DNA of 64,000 nt from Chalara sp. BL73. Taxonomy: Eukaryota > Ascomycota > Leotiomycetes > Helotiales. Shown here piece after piece: positions 43,559 to 53,396 of this stretch (the first letter of the stretch is position 1; each line of letters starts with the position of its first letter). Where the stretch lies: assembly GCA_918026815.1 (NCBI GenBank), contig CAKJVC010000083.1, positions 1 to 64,000 on the forward strand, written 5' to 3'. Both the position numbers and the translations under genes were made by a program. The notes below the pieces were generated by a model, which was not told where the DNA came from, made no database searches, and saw only the letters and a program-made list of their open reading frames with translations.

Positions 43559-45783
43559 AGTATCGTAATAGTTCATCATGTAACGCTCTTTGCCTCCCTC
43601 TCCATTCACTTTAGCCGCGATATCATTTAGCCCGTCGCCCAAATTAAAGTCGTTACGTCAACATCGCGACTGTCGTTTGTCACGTACTGTACCAAGCTGC
43701 TCGATCGGCCTGGTCGCTCCAAATCTCATCGTTTCGGCTGCTTCCTATGCAAACGCTCCCTCACGTCGCTTGCACACTATGCCTTCTACACTCCGATACG
43801 AAGATTATACAATAGGATGGGTATGTGCGCTCCAAGTCGAGGTACTCGCTGCCAGATTCATGTTGGATGCAAGATATGGTGGCGTATTTCCTGGGAGGCG
43901 TGGCGACGATAACGACTACATACCGGGCACCATTGGTGGCCACAATGTTGTTATAGTTGGTTTGCCTAAAAAATCAACCGGTAATGTGTCCGCAGCCAGC
44001 CTTGTTTCTCAGATGAGGCAAAGCTTTCCAAATCTTCGGTATGGCCTGATGGTCGGTATTGGTGCTGGAGTGCCTGGGCGACACCTGAAACCGGATATCC
44101 GCCTTGGCGATGTCGTAGTCGGTACACCAGCAGATGACTCCGATGATGCGCAAGGGGTCATAGGCTACGAACTTGGAAAGGAAACGGTCAGTGGCTTTGT
44201 CAAGAAGAATTGGCTTTACCCAACGGATCGACGCTTGCGAAATGCGTTTTCAACGGTTCAAACGGAGGCAGAATTCAGCGGCTCTCACAGCTTTTTAAAG
44301 TACCTCGACGCTTTTCGAGTGGCAGCCACAGGTGAAAAGTTCCTGCATCCAGGCGTGGAGAACGATCAACTGTACGAAGCAGAGAAAATAGACGACGCAG
44401 CAGAGGACAATTATTCGCTGATAACGCGCGACCCCCGGGACTCTCAAGACCCGGTCGTTCATTACGGCCTTATCGCGTCGGGAGACAAACTTATAAAGAA
44501 TGCGAAGCTCAGGGACGAATTAAGGGACAAGTACAAGATAATTTGCATTGAGATGGGAGCAGCCGGTCTCATGAACACATTGCCTGTTGCCGTTGTACGA
44601 GGAATCTGTAATTATGCCGACTGTCATAAAAATGACCTGTGGCATCACTACGCTGCTGCAACAGCTGCCGCATATGCTAAAGGGCTCCTCTACGCTATTG
44701 GAGCAGATCCTTCGGCCAACCGGCGTGAGGAAGGTTAGTTATCTTATTCCTGGGTGTTGTGGTTATTTATCCTATGATGTACATGACGTTTTCATTAGCC
44801 ATCTTTGGTCGAATATCCTGGAGAGTGGGTGTCGTCATCAAAATTGAAGCCTTAGTATGGTAGCAGTACTTTCACACACTTATTACCAGACATAAAGAGT
44901 TAGCATCGCTGTCTTCAATTTTAACTAGCAAATAATGGTGCAGAGTTTCTAGAGGTTTACTAAATCAATACCAGCTCTCTCCGCGGATGAAACCAAATGC
45001 TTGCAGTCTCTCTACAAATTGGACTATGAATCCCACCGAAGGAGAAACCCAGATCGAGTGCTAGGGACCTGTGAGTGGTTCCTGCGGCACCAAAAATATC
45101 AACAATGGCGGCGAGAGCAGAAGTCGAGTCTCTTGTGGGTGTCGGGGGATCCCGGATGCGAAAAATCTGTTTTGGCCTCGTTCCTCGTCAGTGAGCTCAA
45201 CACCCTTGAGGCTCAATCGATACTGCCCGGCACCGTCTGCTTTTTCTTCTGCAAAGACGACAACGGTAAACAGAATAGTGCAGCTGGCGCTCTTTGCGCA
45301 ATACTACATCAGCTTTTCATTGCCAAACCCTTCCTTGTTAGACACGCGATGACAGAGTTTCAGAACAAGGACCAGAAGTTTACTGAAGAGTTTAGCACCT
45401 TGTGGGAGATCTTCACAACGGCCACGAAAGACCCGGACTGCGGCAATGTCATATGTGTCATAGACGGCTTGGATGAGTGCGAAGCGCTGACTCAAGACCT
45501 CCTCATTGACTCTTTGATCAGATTCTACTCGGAATATGGAAGCCAAAATGCAAACGCTTTTTTGAAATTCATTGTCATTAGTCGCCCATACGGTTCGATT
45601 GAGAGACGATTCCATGCAGGGCCAACAATTAGATTGAAGACGGAAGTCGAAACAGCCGCCATCAGCGGGTGACATTGAGCTTGTCATCAAAGCCAAGGTT
45701 GGGGAAATTGGGTCTATGAAGGCTCTTTCTGGAACTGTGCGAGCCGATCTGCAAAGACAGCTTATTAGCAATGTTGATCTAAC

Positions 45784-45965
45784 TGTTTGTACGTAGTTGA
45801 TCTCACCTGACCGGCACGTGGAATTGTGGGTCTACCACTATCACCAACTCCATAGAACCGTAGCTGTAGAACCTCAATCAATCAATCATACCCATACCAA
45901 ATCTACAATAGCAAGAATGCAGTCACAGATGCTACGTCTTTTGCCACGTAGAAGGTATACCGGCA
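45784..45965 (+). repeat. TG...CA small element, copy 5 (182 bp), TSD CTAAC
   Basis: Starts TGTTTGTACGTAGTTGATCT, ends GAAGGTATACCGGCA. CTAAC on both sides (45779-45783, 45966-45970). Inside a NACHT coding exon; without the element and one TSD copy the frame reads straight through (NVDLT then FLWVSIILEM). Confidence 0.9.
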
Positions 45966-46794
45966 CTAACATTCCTATGGGTATCCATTATTCTGGAGAT
46001 GATTGAGAAGAGCGCACGAGTTTCCCAAAGAGCATTAGATGATATTGTCAACAGTATACTAAGGACCTTGGATGCAGTCTACGACAAGATTATGCGGCAA
46101 AGCTCCAACGTCAAAGATGCCCGAAAACTCCTCCATATAGTCGTTGCAGCTGTTAGACCGCTTTCACTTATAGAGATGAATGTCGCATTCAATACCAGAC
46201 GCTGCAACTACTCAAATGAAGACCTGGATCTCGAACCGTGTATCAGTAGCACAGTCAAAGAACTGTGTGGACTTCTGGTAAAAGTCATAGACTCAAAGAT
46301 CTACCTCGTCCACCACACAGCAAAGGAGTCCTTGGTCAAATCCTCTGGTGACACGGGGCCCAGCTAGGGATCGTGGAAGCATTCGCTACGTCCAATTGAA
46401 TCCAACCCGTCCTCGCAGAAGCTTGCGTTTGGTATATCTTGTTTCCTGTCTTTCAGGACCACCCTCTTGTCATCGATCCTGAATTGCCATCTTTGGATGT
46501 TAAAAATCATGTTGGTCAATACACCAGAAGACATGATTTCTTGGACTATGCAGCAAAAAACTGGGCTATTCATTTCGAAAGGTCTGAGGTCCGAGAGAAG
46601 AAATCACTTTGGAAGTTAGCGTTAGACGTTTGTGATTCACAATCCCAACGATTTACGACATGGCTTAAGGTGTACCAGAGCAATGTTGACGTCTATTCCC
46701 GGTCGTCTCAAAGCCCCATCGATCTTATGGTAAGATCGTATTTTCAGCATGAGGTCGTCGTGCGGTCGCTAGAGCCGAAGGTAATTGGTAAGAC

Positions 46795-48470
46795 CGGATG
46801 GGCAGCGCTACACTGGGCGGCGTGGAATGGGTACATAGCAGTGGTACGGCTGCTGCTGGACAATGGGCCCGATGTCGCGTCGAAGACTGACTCTGGATGG
46901 ACAGCGTTGTTCTGGCGGCATTGAGTGGATATAAGATTGTAGGAATTTTGCTGGATAGGGGAGCCGATGCAAGGGTGAAAACTGGCTCTGGGTGGACAGC
47001 ATTGCACCTAGCGGCCGGGAGCGGCTACCAGACAGTAGTGCAGCTGCTGTTGAACGGAGGAAGCGACATCAATATGAAGGACCCTGAAGGGTGGACGGCG
47101 GTACACCGAGCGTTGCGGAGCGGGCACGAAGGTATCGTACAGTTGCTGGTGAAGAACGGGGCCGATATTAACGTGCAGGATATCAGAGGGGAGACTCTGC
47201 TACATAATGCGGCTACGTCGAGGAATGAGGCGATTGTGCGTCTCCTGCTGGGTAAGCAGGCTAACGTCACCTCCAAAAATGAGAATGGAGAGACAGCACT
47301 ACATAAGGCGGCCGGGTCCGGATGCAATGGAGTTGTGCGACTCTTGTTGGAGAATGGGGCCGAGGTCAACTCGGATGATAGGGCTCGAAGGACGGCACTA
47401 CACTGGGCATCCGAGTCTGGGCATGAAGCTGTCGTGCAGCTGCTTCTGGACAAGGGAGCCAACGTCGCCGCCAAAAATATACATGGAAGGACGGCACTGC
47501 ACTCAGCGGCCGAGTCCGGATATGAGGCGATAGTGCGGTTGCTACTGGAGACGGGGATTGATGTGATGGAGAAGAACACATTGTCTGGAGAAACGGCTCT
47601 ACACAGGGCCGCAGGAAACGGACATGAAGCGGTTGTGCGACTCCTGCTAGAGAAGGGGGCCAAGGCCGATGTGAGAGATATGTATGGCGGGACAGTGCTA
47701 CATTGGGCAGCCGACTCCGGGCATGAAGCTGTAATGCGACTGCTCCTAGAAGAAGGGGCCTCGCCGCCTGCACTATAAATGGAGGGACAGCGTTGCATAG
47801 GGCGGCCGAGTCTGGATATACGGCACTTGTGAGGCTATTATTAGAGAAAGGGGCCGATATCAACCACCAAAATATGAATGGGAGACAGCGCCGATCCTGG
47901 CGGCTTCACGAGGAAACGAGGCGGTAGTACGACTGCTACTAATGCAGCTAGCGCGAGAGAACGGGGCTTACGTAGGAGCAAGATATAAGAACGGATGGAC
48001 GGCTCTGCACTGGGCGGCGGTGATTGGGCACGAAGCTGTAGCGCGGGTGCTGCTGGAAAGAGGCGCCGACGTTCATGAGAAGGATTTGAATGGACAAACA
48101 GTGTTGCAAAAAGCAGTCGAAAATGGGCACGAAGCGGTAGCGCGGCTGCTGCTAGAAAAATGGGCCGATGTTAATGCGAAGAATTTGAATGGACAAACAG
48201 CGTGGCACAGAACAGTCGAAATTGGGCTCGGGGCGGTAGATCCGCGGCTGCTGCGGGGAAAGGGGGCCGATATTATTGCGAAGGATTTGAATGGACAGAC
48301 GGTGTTGCACAAAGCAGTCGAAAATGGCCACGAAAAAGTAGCGCGGCTGCTGCTAGAGAAAGGGGCCGATATTAATGCGAAGTATTTGAGTAGACAAATA
48401 ACGTTGCTGAAGGCCGTCGAAAATGGGCACGAGGCGGTAGTGCGGCCGCTGCTGGAGAAAGGGGCCGATG
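46795..48470 (+). repeat. Ankyrin repeat array
   Basis: About 99-105 bp units encoding the TALHWAAxxGHEAVVRLLLE consensus, each followed by about 13 residues of the KGADVxAKxxxG type, from 46795 to about 48470. The last units (48090-48470) are closely similar to each other (NGQTVLQKAVENGHEAVARL), suggesting recent duplication. Confidence 0.9.
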
Positions 48471-48556
48471 TTAAGGCGTATATAGAGACAAGCAAGGACG
48501 CCACTACTAGCCGGACAAGCAAGGAAACCACTATAAGCTACTACCAGGCCAGCTAG

Positions 48557-49309
48557 AAGTGATCGTCGGTCACATTAAATGGAATGTAGAGGAAGGGGAG
48601 ATAGAGGAGGACGTCGACGTTAGCGTGAAGATTCCACCTAACATTCTCAAAAATGTGCTAAATAACAGCCGAAGTAGAAGGCAGATGGCTCCATTAACTG
48701 TCGTTATTGTAAAGCCCACCGTGTCTCCGCCGACATACCCGGTGAAGATTCGGGAGACGTAGAAGGAGATAGAAAGGCCAAGCTTGAGGAGTACGGCCGC
48801 TGGAGCCTGGCACAAGTCAAGGGCGAGCCAAGCAAGGCCGACAGGTGGTGACGCGCACTACAATTTGCGATTCGGGTTGCAATGGATCTGTTCCTAGAAC
48901 TAAACACTATCCTGTAGCACCCAAAGGTTGTCGCTAAACTAATAGTAAAGAAGAAGGTAGAACTTTGCTGCTCCAAATGGACCCAGCCGAGGACCCAACG
49001 CATGTGCGTCTCTATCAAACCTTAAATTTAATACAGATTTTTGAGAAGATCGCGCGAACGATGCTATTCGCGAATTTCGCGAACTCTTATAATTTTACAC
49101 TCTATTTTAGCCGATACCAGGGGGTTGCAGGCGCCAATGGGAACCCATGGGTCGGTTTTGAAGCAGTCTAGGCAGAACCAAGTATTGTACTACAATTTGT
49201 AAGCAATACACCCATACCCTGGCTGTACCCCAAAGATATTGCATCACAGAGCAGAGCCAGTTCTTGCCCACCCACCGGTTCCAATTTTCCTTTCCTATAT
49301 CGCAAGCTT
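48557..49309. other. Region downstream of the NLR gene, no supported gene
   Basis: Contains short ORFs (48559-48762: Val- and Pro-rich, no family). Confidence 0.35.
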
Positions 49310-49483
49310 TGTCACGTCGCGTGCTCCCAAGCACACGTGATCCATATTAGGCGAGCTCCCCGAGCTCCTCGTGTATATATAGCCTGCTCTCCTCGAGCTC
49401 CCTTTTCCTTCCTTAGCTATAGATTCTCGTATTGCACCACCGTTGCCCTCTGTATCTGTAGATCCACAGCGCGTGCCGTGACA
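49310..49483 (+). repeat. Solo LTR-like element (174 bp), TSD AGCTT
   Basis: TGTCACGTCGCGTGCTCCCA ... GCGTGCCGTGACA with AGCTT on both sides (49305-49309, 49484-49488). Inner CGTGTATATATAGCC is TATA-like. Related in its ends to families A and C. Confidence 0.85.
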
Positions 49484-49800
49484 AGCTTACTGCACAGTAC
49501 TAATTTGCCTTGATCAGGACGAGCAAATGGTTATCCGCGAGAACAAGCGCGATGGCTTCCGAATATTAGCTCCTCCAGAGCTGTGGACTACGACATTCTG
49601 GATGATTTCTGAGGAAGCCCACTTTGTATAAGATGTGGCTTAAGAGTGTGTGGTTCACGGGTAAAATTTTTGAAGAAACTCCTTTCCTCTTTCCTCGCAT
49701 AATTTGCGCCGATATCACTTCATTGAAACACTTCTAAGGCATAAAGAGGTAAGTTATTACTTTTACTCGGCTAGTTGGAGTGGAAAGGGGAGGACAGTAC

Positions 49801-50027
49801 TGTCATGGCCTTGGCCCTATCTCGCTTAGAGCCCCTTGGGTCTCGACCCCTGACTCCACAGGACCTCGCTTACACTGGCCCCTGGCTAGTCTCCTGTATA
49901 TAAAGCACGGCTCTCCTTCCCTTCTTCTATCTGTAGCTTGTTCTCTTTCTTATAACAATTGATAGTCGTTCACGCCTTTGAGCACCTTTTCCTGAGATCT
50001 ACGGATCGAGATCCCTGAGTTGTTACA
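49801..50027 (+). repeat. Solo LTR, family A
   Basis: TGTCATGGCCTTGGCCCTAT ... GAGTTGTTACA with TATA box. Left flank AGTAC, right flank AGTCA, only partly matching. Confidence 0.8.
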
Positions 50028-50570
50028 AGTCACATCCCTTCTCTGGAGCACACATGACCTATATTAGCCGAGCCCTCAGAGCCTCTTCGTGTATTTATGG
50101 CCCTTTGCAAATACTACTCACGGGGTTCGAATTGCGACAAGCTCGTCCGCAAGGAAAGGACTGGTTGGGATAGGCGGAGCTATTCACGACACGCTCGGCA
50201 TTGTAACAGGCAGAGAACCGAGCGCAGTCTCGGTCACATTAAGAGTAAGGACGGAACAGAACCCATACACGGCTTAACTAGCAGCAATAGCGATAGCAAT
50301 AAAGCAGTTACCACCGGACTTAGTAGGAAGCGAATCGCGATTATTTCAAGCAACCAAGGAGCTCTGCTAGTAACGAGCCAACCAAAGCATCAATCAGGGC
50401 AAACCGGTATTGAAGAAATCTACGAGGTAGTTTCTACGCTCAGAAAGAGGAGCAATTTTATTTTTACAATATGAATCCCGTTTCAAGAAAGCTTCAAGCT
50501 AGGCAAAAATCCAAAAGAAGCCGCACAGAAAGCCACCGAACCAAGCCGAACACCGCAAAAGCAATGCTAC
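50028..50570. other. Interior relic between two LTRs
   Basis: 543 bp between two same-orientation family A LTRs. Two ORFs (50097-50474 and 50471-50728) are basic and low-complexity and may be gag-like relics. The first part resembles the start of the 49310 element (GAGCACACATGACCTATATT). Confidence 0.35.
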
Positions 50571-50859
50571 TGTCACGGCCCTGGCCTTTTCTGGCTTGGA
50601 GCTCAGCACCGGATGCCCCAGAGCTCGGACGAGAGCTTAGCACCGGATGCCCTAGAGCTCGGACGGAGCTTAGTACCGGACACTACAGAGCTCGTTTATT
50701 CCGGCCTCCGGCCGGTTCCTGTATATAGAGTACTGCTTTCCTTCCCTTCTTCCGTCTGTAGCTTGTTCTCTTAGTTATAATAATTGATAGTTGTTCACGC
50801 CTCTGAGTCCTTCCACCTGGATCTACGGATCGAGATCCTGTTCAGCTTGAGTTGTTACA
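50571..50859 (+). repeat. Solo LTR, family A with internal tandem units, TSD GCTAC
   Basis: TGTCACGGCCCTGGCCTTTT ... GAGTTGTTACA, GCTAC on both sides (50566-50570, 50860-50864). Three imperfect copies of a GAGCTCGGACGGAGCTTAG(C/T)ACCGGA-like unit extend it to 289 bp. Confidence 0.88.
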
Positions 50860-53396
50860 GCTACCAGGCTAAGTCCACAACTATAAACAAAAAAAAAAAG
50901 CAGAAAGAGCAACAAGAACACTACCCGACGCAGTAGGAAGTACTCTAAGGAAATAGACACCGCACTGCTAAAAAAAACATACTCGTTATTTTATATAACA
51001 GCTTTAAGTGGAAAAAAGCGATCGTTTTAGCACAGCTCCGTACAGGAATAATACATTTGTTTGAACGGGTACCTTTATTATATTAAAGTGGCGGAATCTC
51101 GTAATAACTCAAGTTGAACAGGGATCTCGATCCGTAGATCCAGGTGGAAGGACTCAGAAGTGTGAACAACCATCAATTGTCATAAGTAAGAGAACAAGAT
51201 AATATGGTCTAGCCAATTGAAGACCTCGCTCAAAACTGCTGCACAAAGCGTTCGCCGAACAGTGTTAGGAGTTTAGAGTATGCGGTTAGATATACCTACA
51301 CTTTGGCGTCTACAAGAATAATGACATAAACAAGCTTACGGTGCCAGGTCGGTGAAAAGATTGTTAGAGAGATCGCCCCACTATCGGCAGCGACTGTGTG
51401 CATCGCCGCGAGCAGAAAGAGGAATGACAGTGCCGCTAGTGAATGCATCATTTTCATGGGCAATTGGTTGAATTCTCCCTCACTCTATTGGTGTTTGATT
51501 GAAAATGCTGATGGTTGGCCACAAAAATCTCTCGAGCGTATCAATGGAGCAGCGCGGGATCGTAACCTATAGAGCTCGGGATGATTTCGCAAGCTGTTGG
51601 GGTTTGAACTCGATGTAATGGTCACGCCTGGGAGAGGAGACAGTCGCGAAAAAGCAAATGTGCAGCGGGAGACCAAAAGGGACTCATGTATACAGACAAA
51701 TGTGGAACTAAGGGGACATGATTACTAGAGGATTTCCGTTGGTCAACGTGCTAGTAATAGGGTTAACATAACCTTATGCTTGGCGCCGTAGTACGGTAAC
51801 CGGAGCACGACCGATCATCCCGATTGAGTACAGTAGTCAAAGTTGTGCCAGTCCGCCTGCAATGGGAAATGTGGGGCAGATCAGAAGGCTCTTGTTCTCT
51901 CGGACTTATTGGACTGGACGGCTGACGCCCCCAAGCTTCGGGCCGTGCCTAGGTAGGAAAGGCGACTGTAGATTGGCTGGATAGAAATGAGCTGGTTGGT
52001 GAGCTGAAACTCGCAGAAGGCGCTTTCCGCATGCCACCTCAGTAAAGAGCAAAGTAAATTTGTTTGACCCCTGCTATTGCCAGCTGCTTTTGTCTCCTGG
52101 CTAAGCCGGTACGGTGCGGCATATTTCCCGCGGCCAATTCACATAATATATTCCACCCCACGGTTCTCTAGGCACTAGTGTGGCTGGATTACTAGTGGCT
52201 AGTCTGGCAGACCGAAAGCATCAGGAGCCAATTTTCTCGGCAGCAAAACCGCGCTAAAGATGGTTTACTCCATACAGTAATCAAATATGAGGCTCCTCCC
52301 CTAGAACGTCCCACGCTGAAGTAGAGTCTATCAAAGCTGGTTGAAATCAGAGGTCAAGCTGAACTCAATGAGTTGAGTTATCGTTGAGTTTTGATTAAGA
52401 TGTCAAGCTGATGGATTTTAAAGTGTGCTAAATATTCCCCAGCCTTAGCATATCCGGGCTCGGCCCCTGGGCTCACTTTCTAGTCAGTGAATGCCGATCT
52501 AGAAGGTCCCACCACCAACCGAGAATCACCGCCATCCGAGAACGAAAATCAGATGATAGCTCCATTCTCTAATGCCTATCCGATCGGAATTACATAGTCA
52601 GGTATTACAATAAACCGCCATCATTTATTAGGGCAATTTCGATAATTATGATATAGCTGAACATTTGGGTGGCGCTCTACACGCCTTGACAGGAGTCGCG
52701 CCAGTGTGGACTGAGTGCTCTAAGCGAGCCATCAGTAACGAGAGGCTTTAAGGTTTTAAGGTTTTGGCGTGGCCTGAAGGTAGATACAGGGCTCCAGAGT
52801 GCCGGCCCGGACGCTGGCGCTGTAATAGTTGTAGATCGCGCCTTGATCCTGCCCAACCTGCGATCCCTCGTTATGCGCACCTGGGAACGTCGCATGGGGC
52901 TCTGCGATGCCATGCATGCTTGTGGTGTCGACGCAAGGTCAGGAAGATAGACGCACATGTTACGAGGGTGGAATGAGCCCCCACAGGCTCTCACAGTGGT
53001 TCTGCAAGGCTGCGACAAGGCGCGCTCACTGGTGTGGACGTCGCTCCTCAGGCCACGAACACACGCATTTACGTCTGTGTATTTGGCCCTTTATGATGGT
53101 ATGAGGCGGAGCGCGTGCATTGCAGATCTGCCAGTCAAAGGTTCTACACTCTTTACTGGTCATTCCTGGCGCAGCCTCGGCGCCACGTCAGACCACTCAT
53201 GCATCTCAGGCTGTTTTCTTTATGGCCGGGGTTTTCTTTGGCAGAATCTTATATACTATTCTATGAAAGTGCATTGTCGCTGATAAAATTTGTAGATAAA
53301 GATCTCGACTTCATCTGACTTGTTCATAGCACGCTGCGGCTCGACTCTTACCACGCTGCCCAGCAGTACATATTTTATTCATATTACATCACTATC
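50860..53396. other. Gene-poor region with an LTR fragment
   Basis: No gene supported over 2.5 kb. Holds the family A fragment at 51107-51202 and TTTTAAGGTTTTAAGG-type simple sequence near 52745. Short ORFs (52677-53018 minus, 52957-53283 plus) have no family motifs. The last 100 bp are the presumed promoter of the HeLo-kinase gene. Confidence 0.4.
51107..51202 (-). repeat. Partial LTR, family A
   Basis: Plus-strand AACTCAAGTTGAACAGGGAT followed by the ATCTCGATCCGTAGATCCAGG tract is complementary to the 3' half of the family A LTR. The remainder is absent. Confidence 0.75.

Larger units (their letters stand above)
43779..48556 (+). pseudogene. PNP-NACHT-ankyrin NLR-like protein, interrupted
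   Basis: ATG 43779. Residues 1-about 320 form a purine-nucleoside-phosphorylase/5'-methylthioadenosine-type domain (YTIGWVCALQVEVLAARFML, LMVGIGAGVPG, DIRLGDVVVG, IEMGAAGLMN), intact and in one exon to about 44733. NACHT from about 44953: GTCEWFLRH, P-loop SGDPGCEKSVLA, Walker B VICVIDGLDEC, winged-helix KLLHIVVAAVRPLSLIEMNV. Ankyrin repeats 46795-48470, at least 15. Lesions: +1 G at 45667-45670, a 182-bp repeat element in the NACHT exon (45784-45965), TAG 46365-46367, and one-base losses near 46408, 46915 and 47884 plus a larger one near 47763. The PNP part may still be expressed alone. Confidence 0.85.

Noticed and set aside
47025..48531. Long minus-strand ORFs opposite the ankyrin array
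   Set aside because: Antisense shadows of the repeat, rich in Ser, Pro and Cys as expected from reverse reading.
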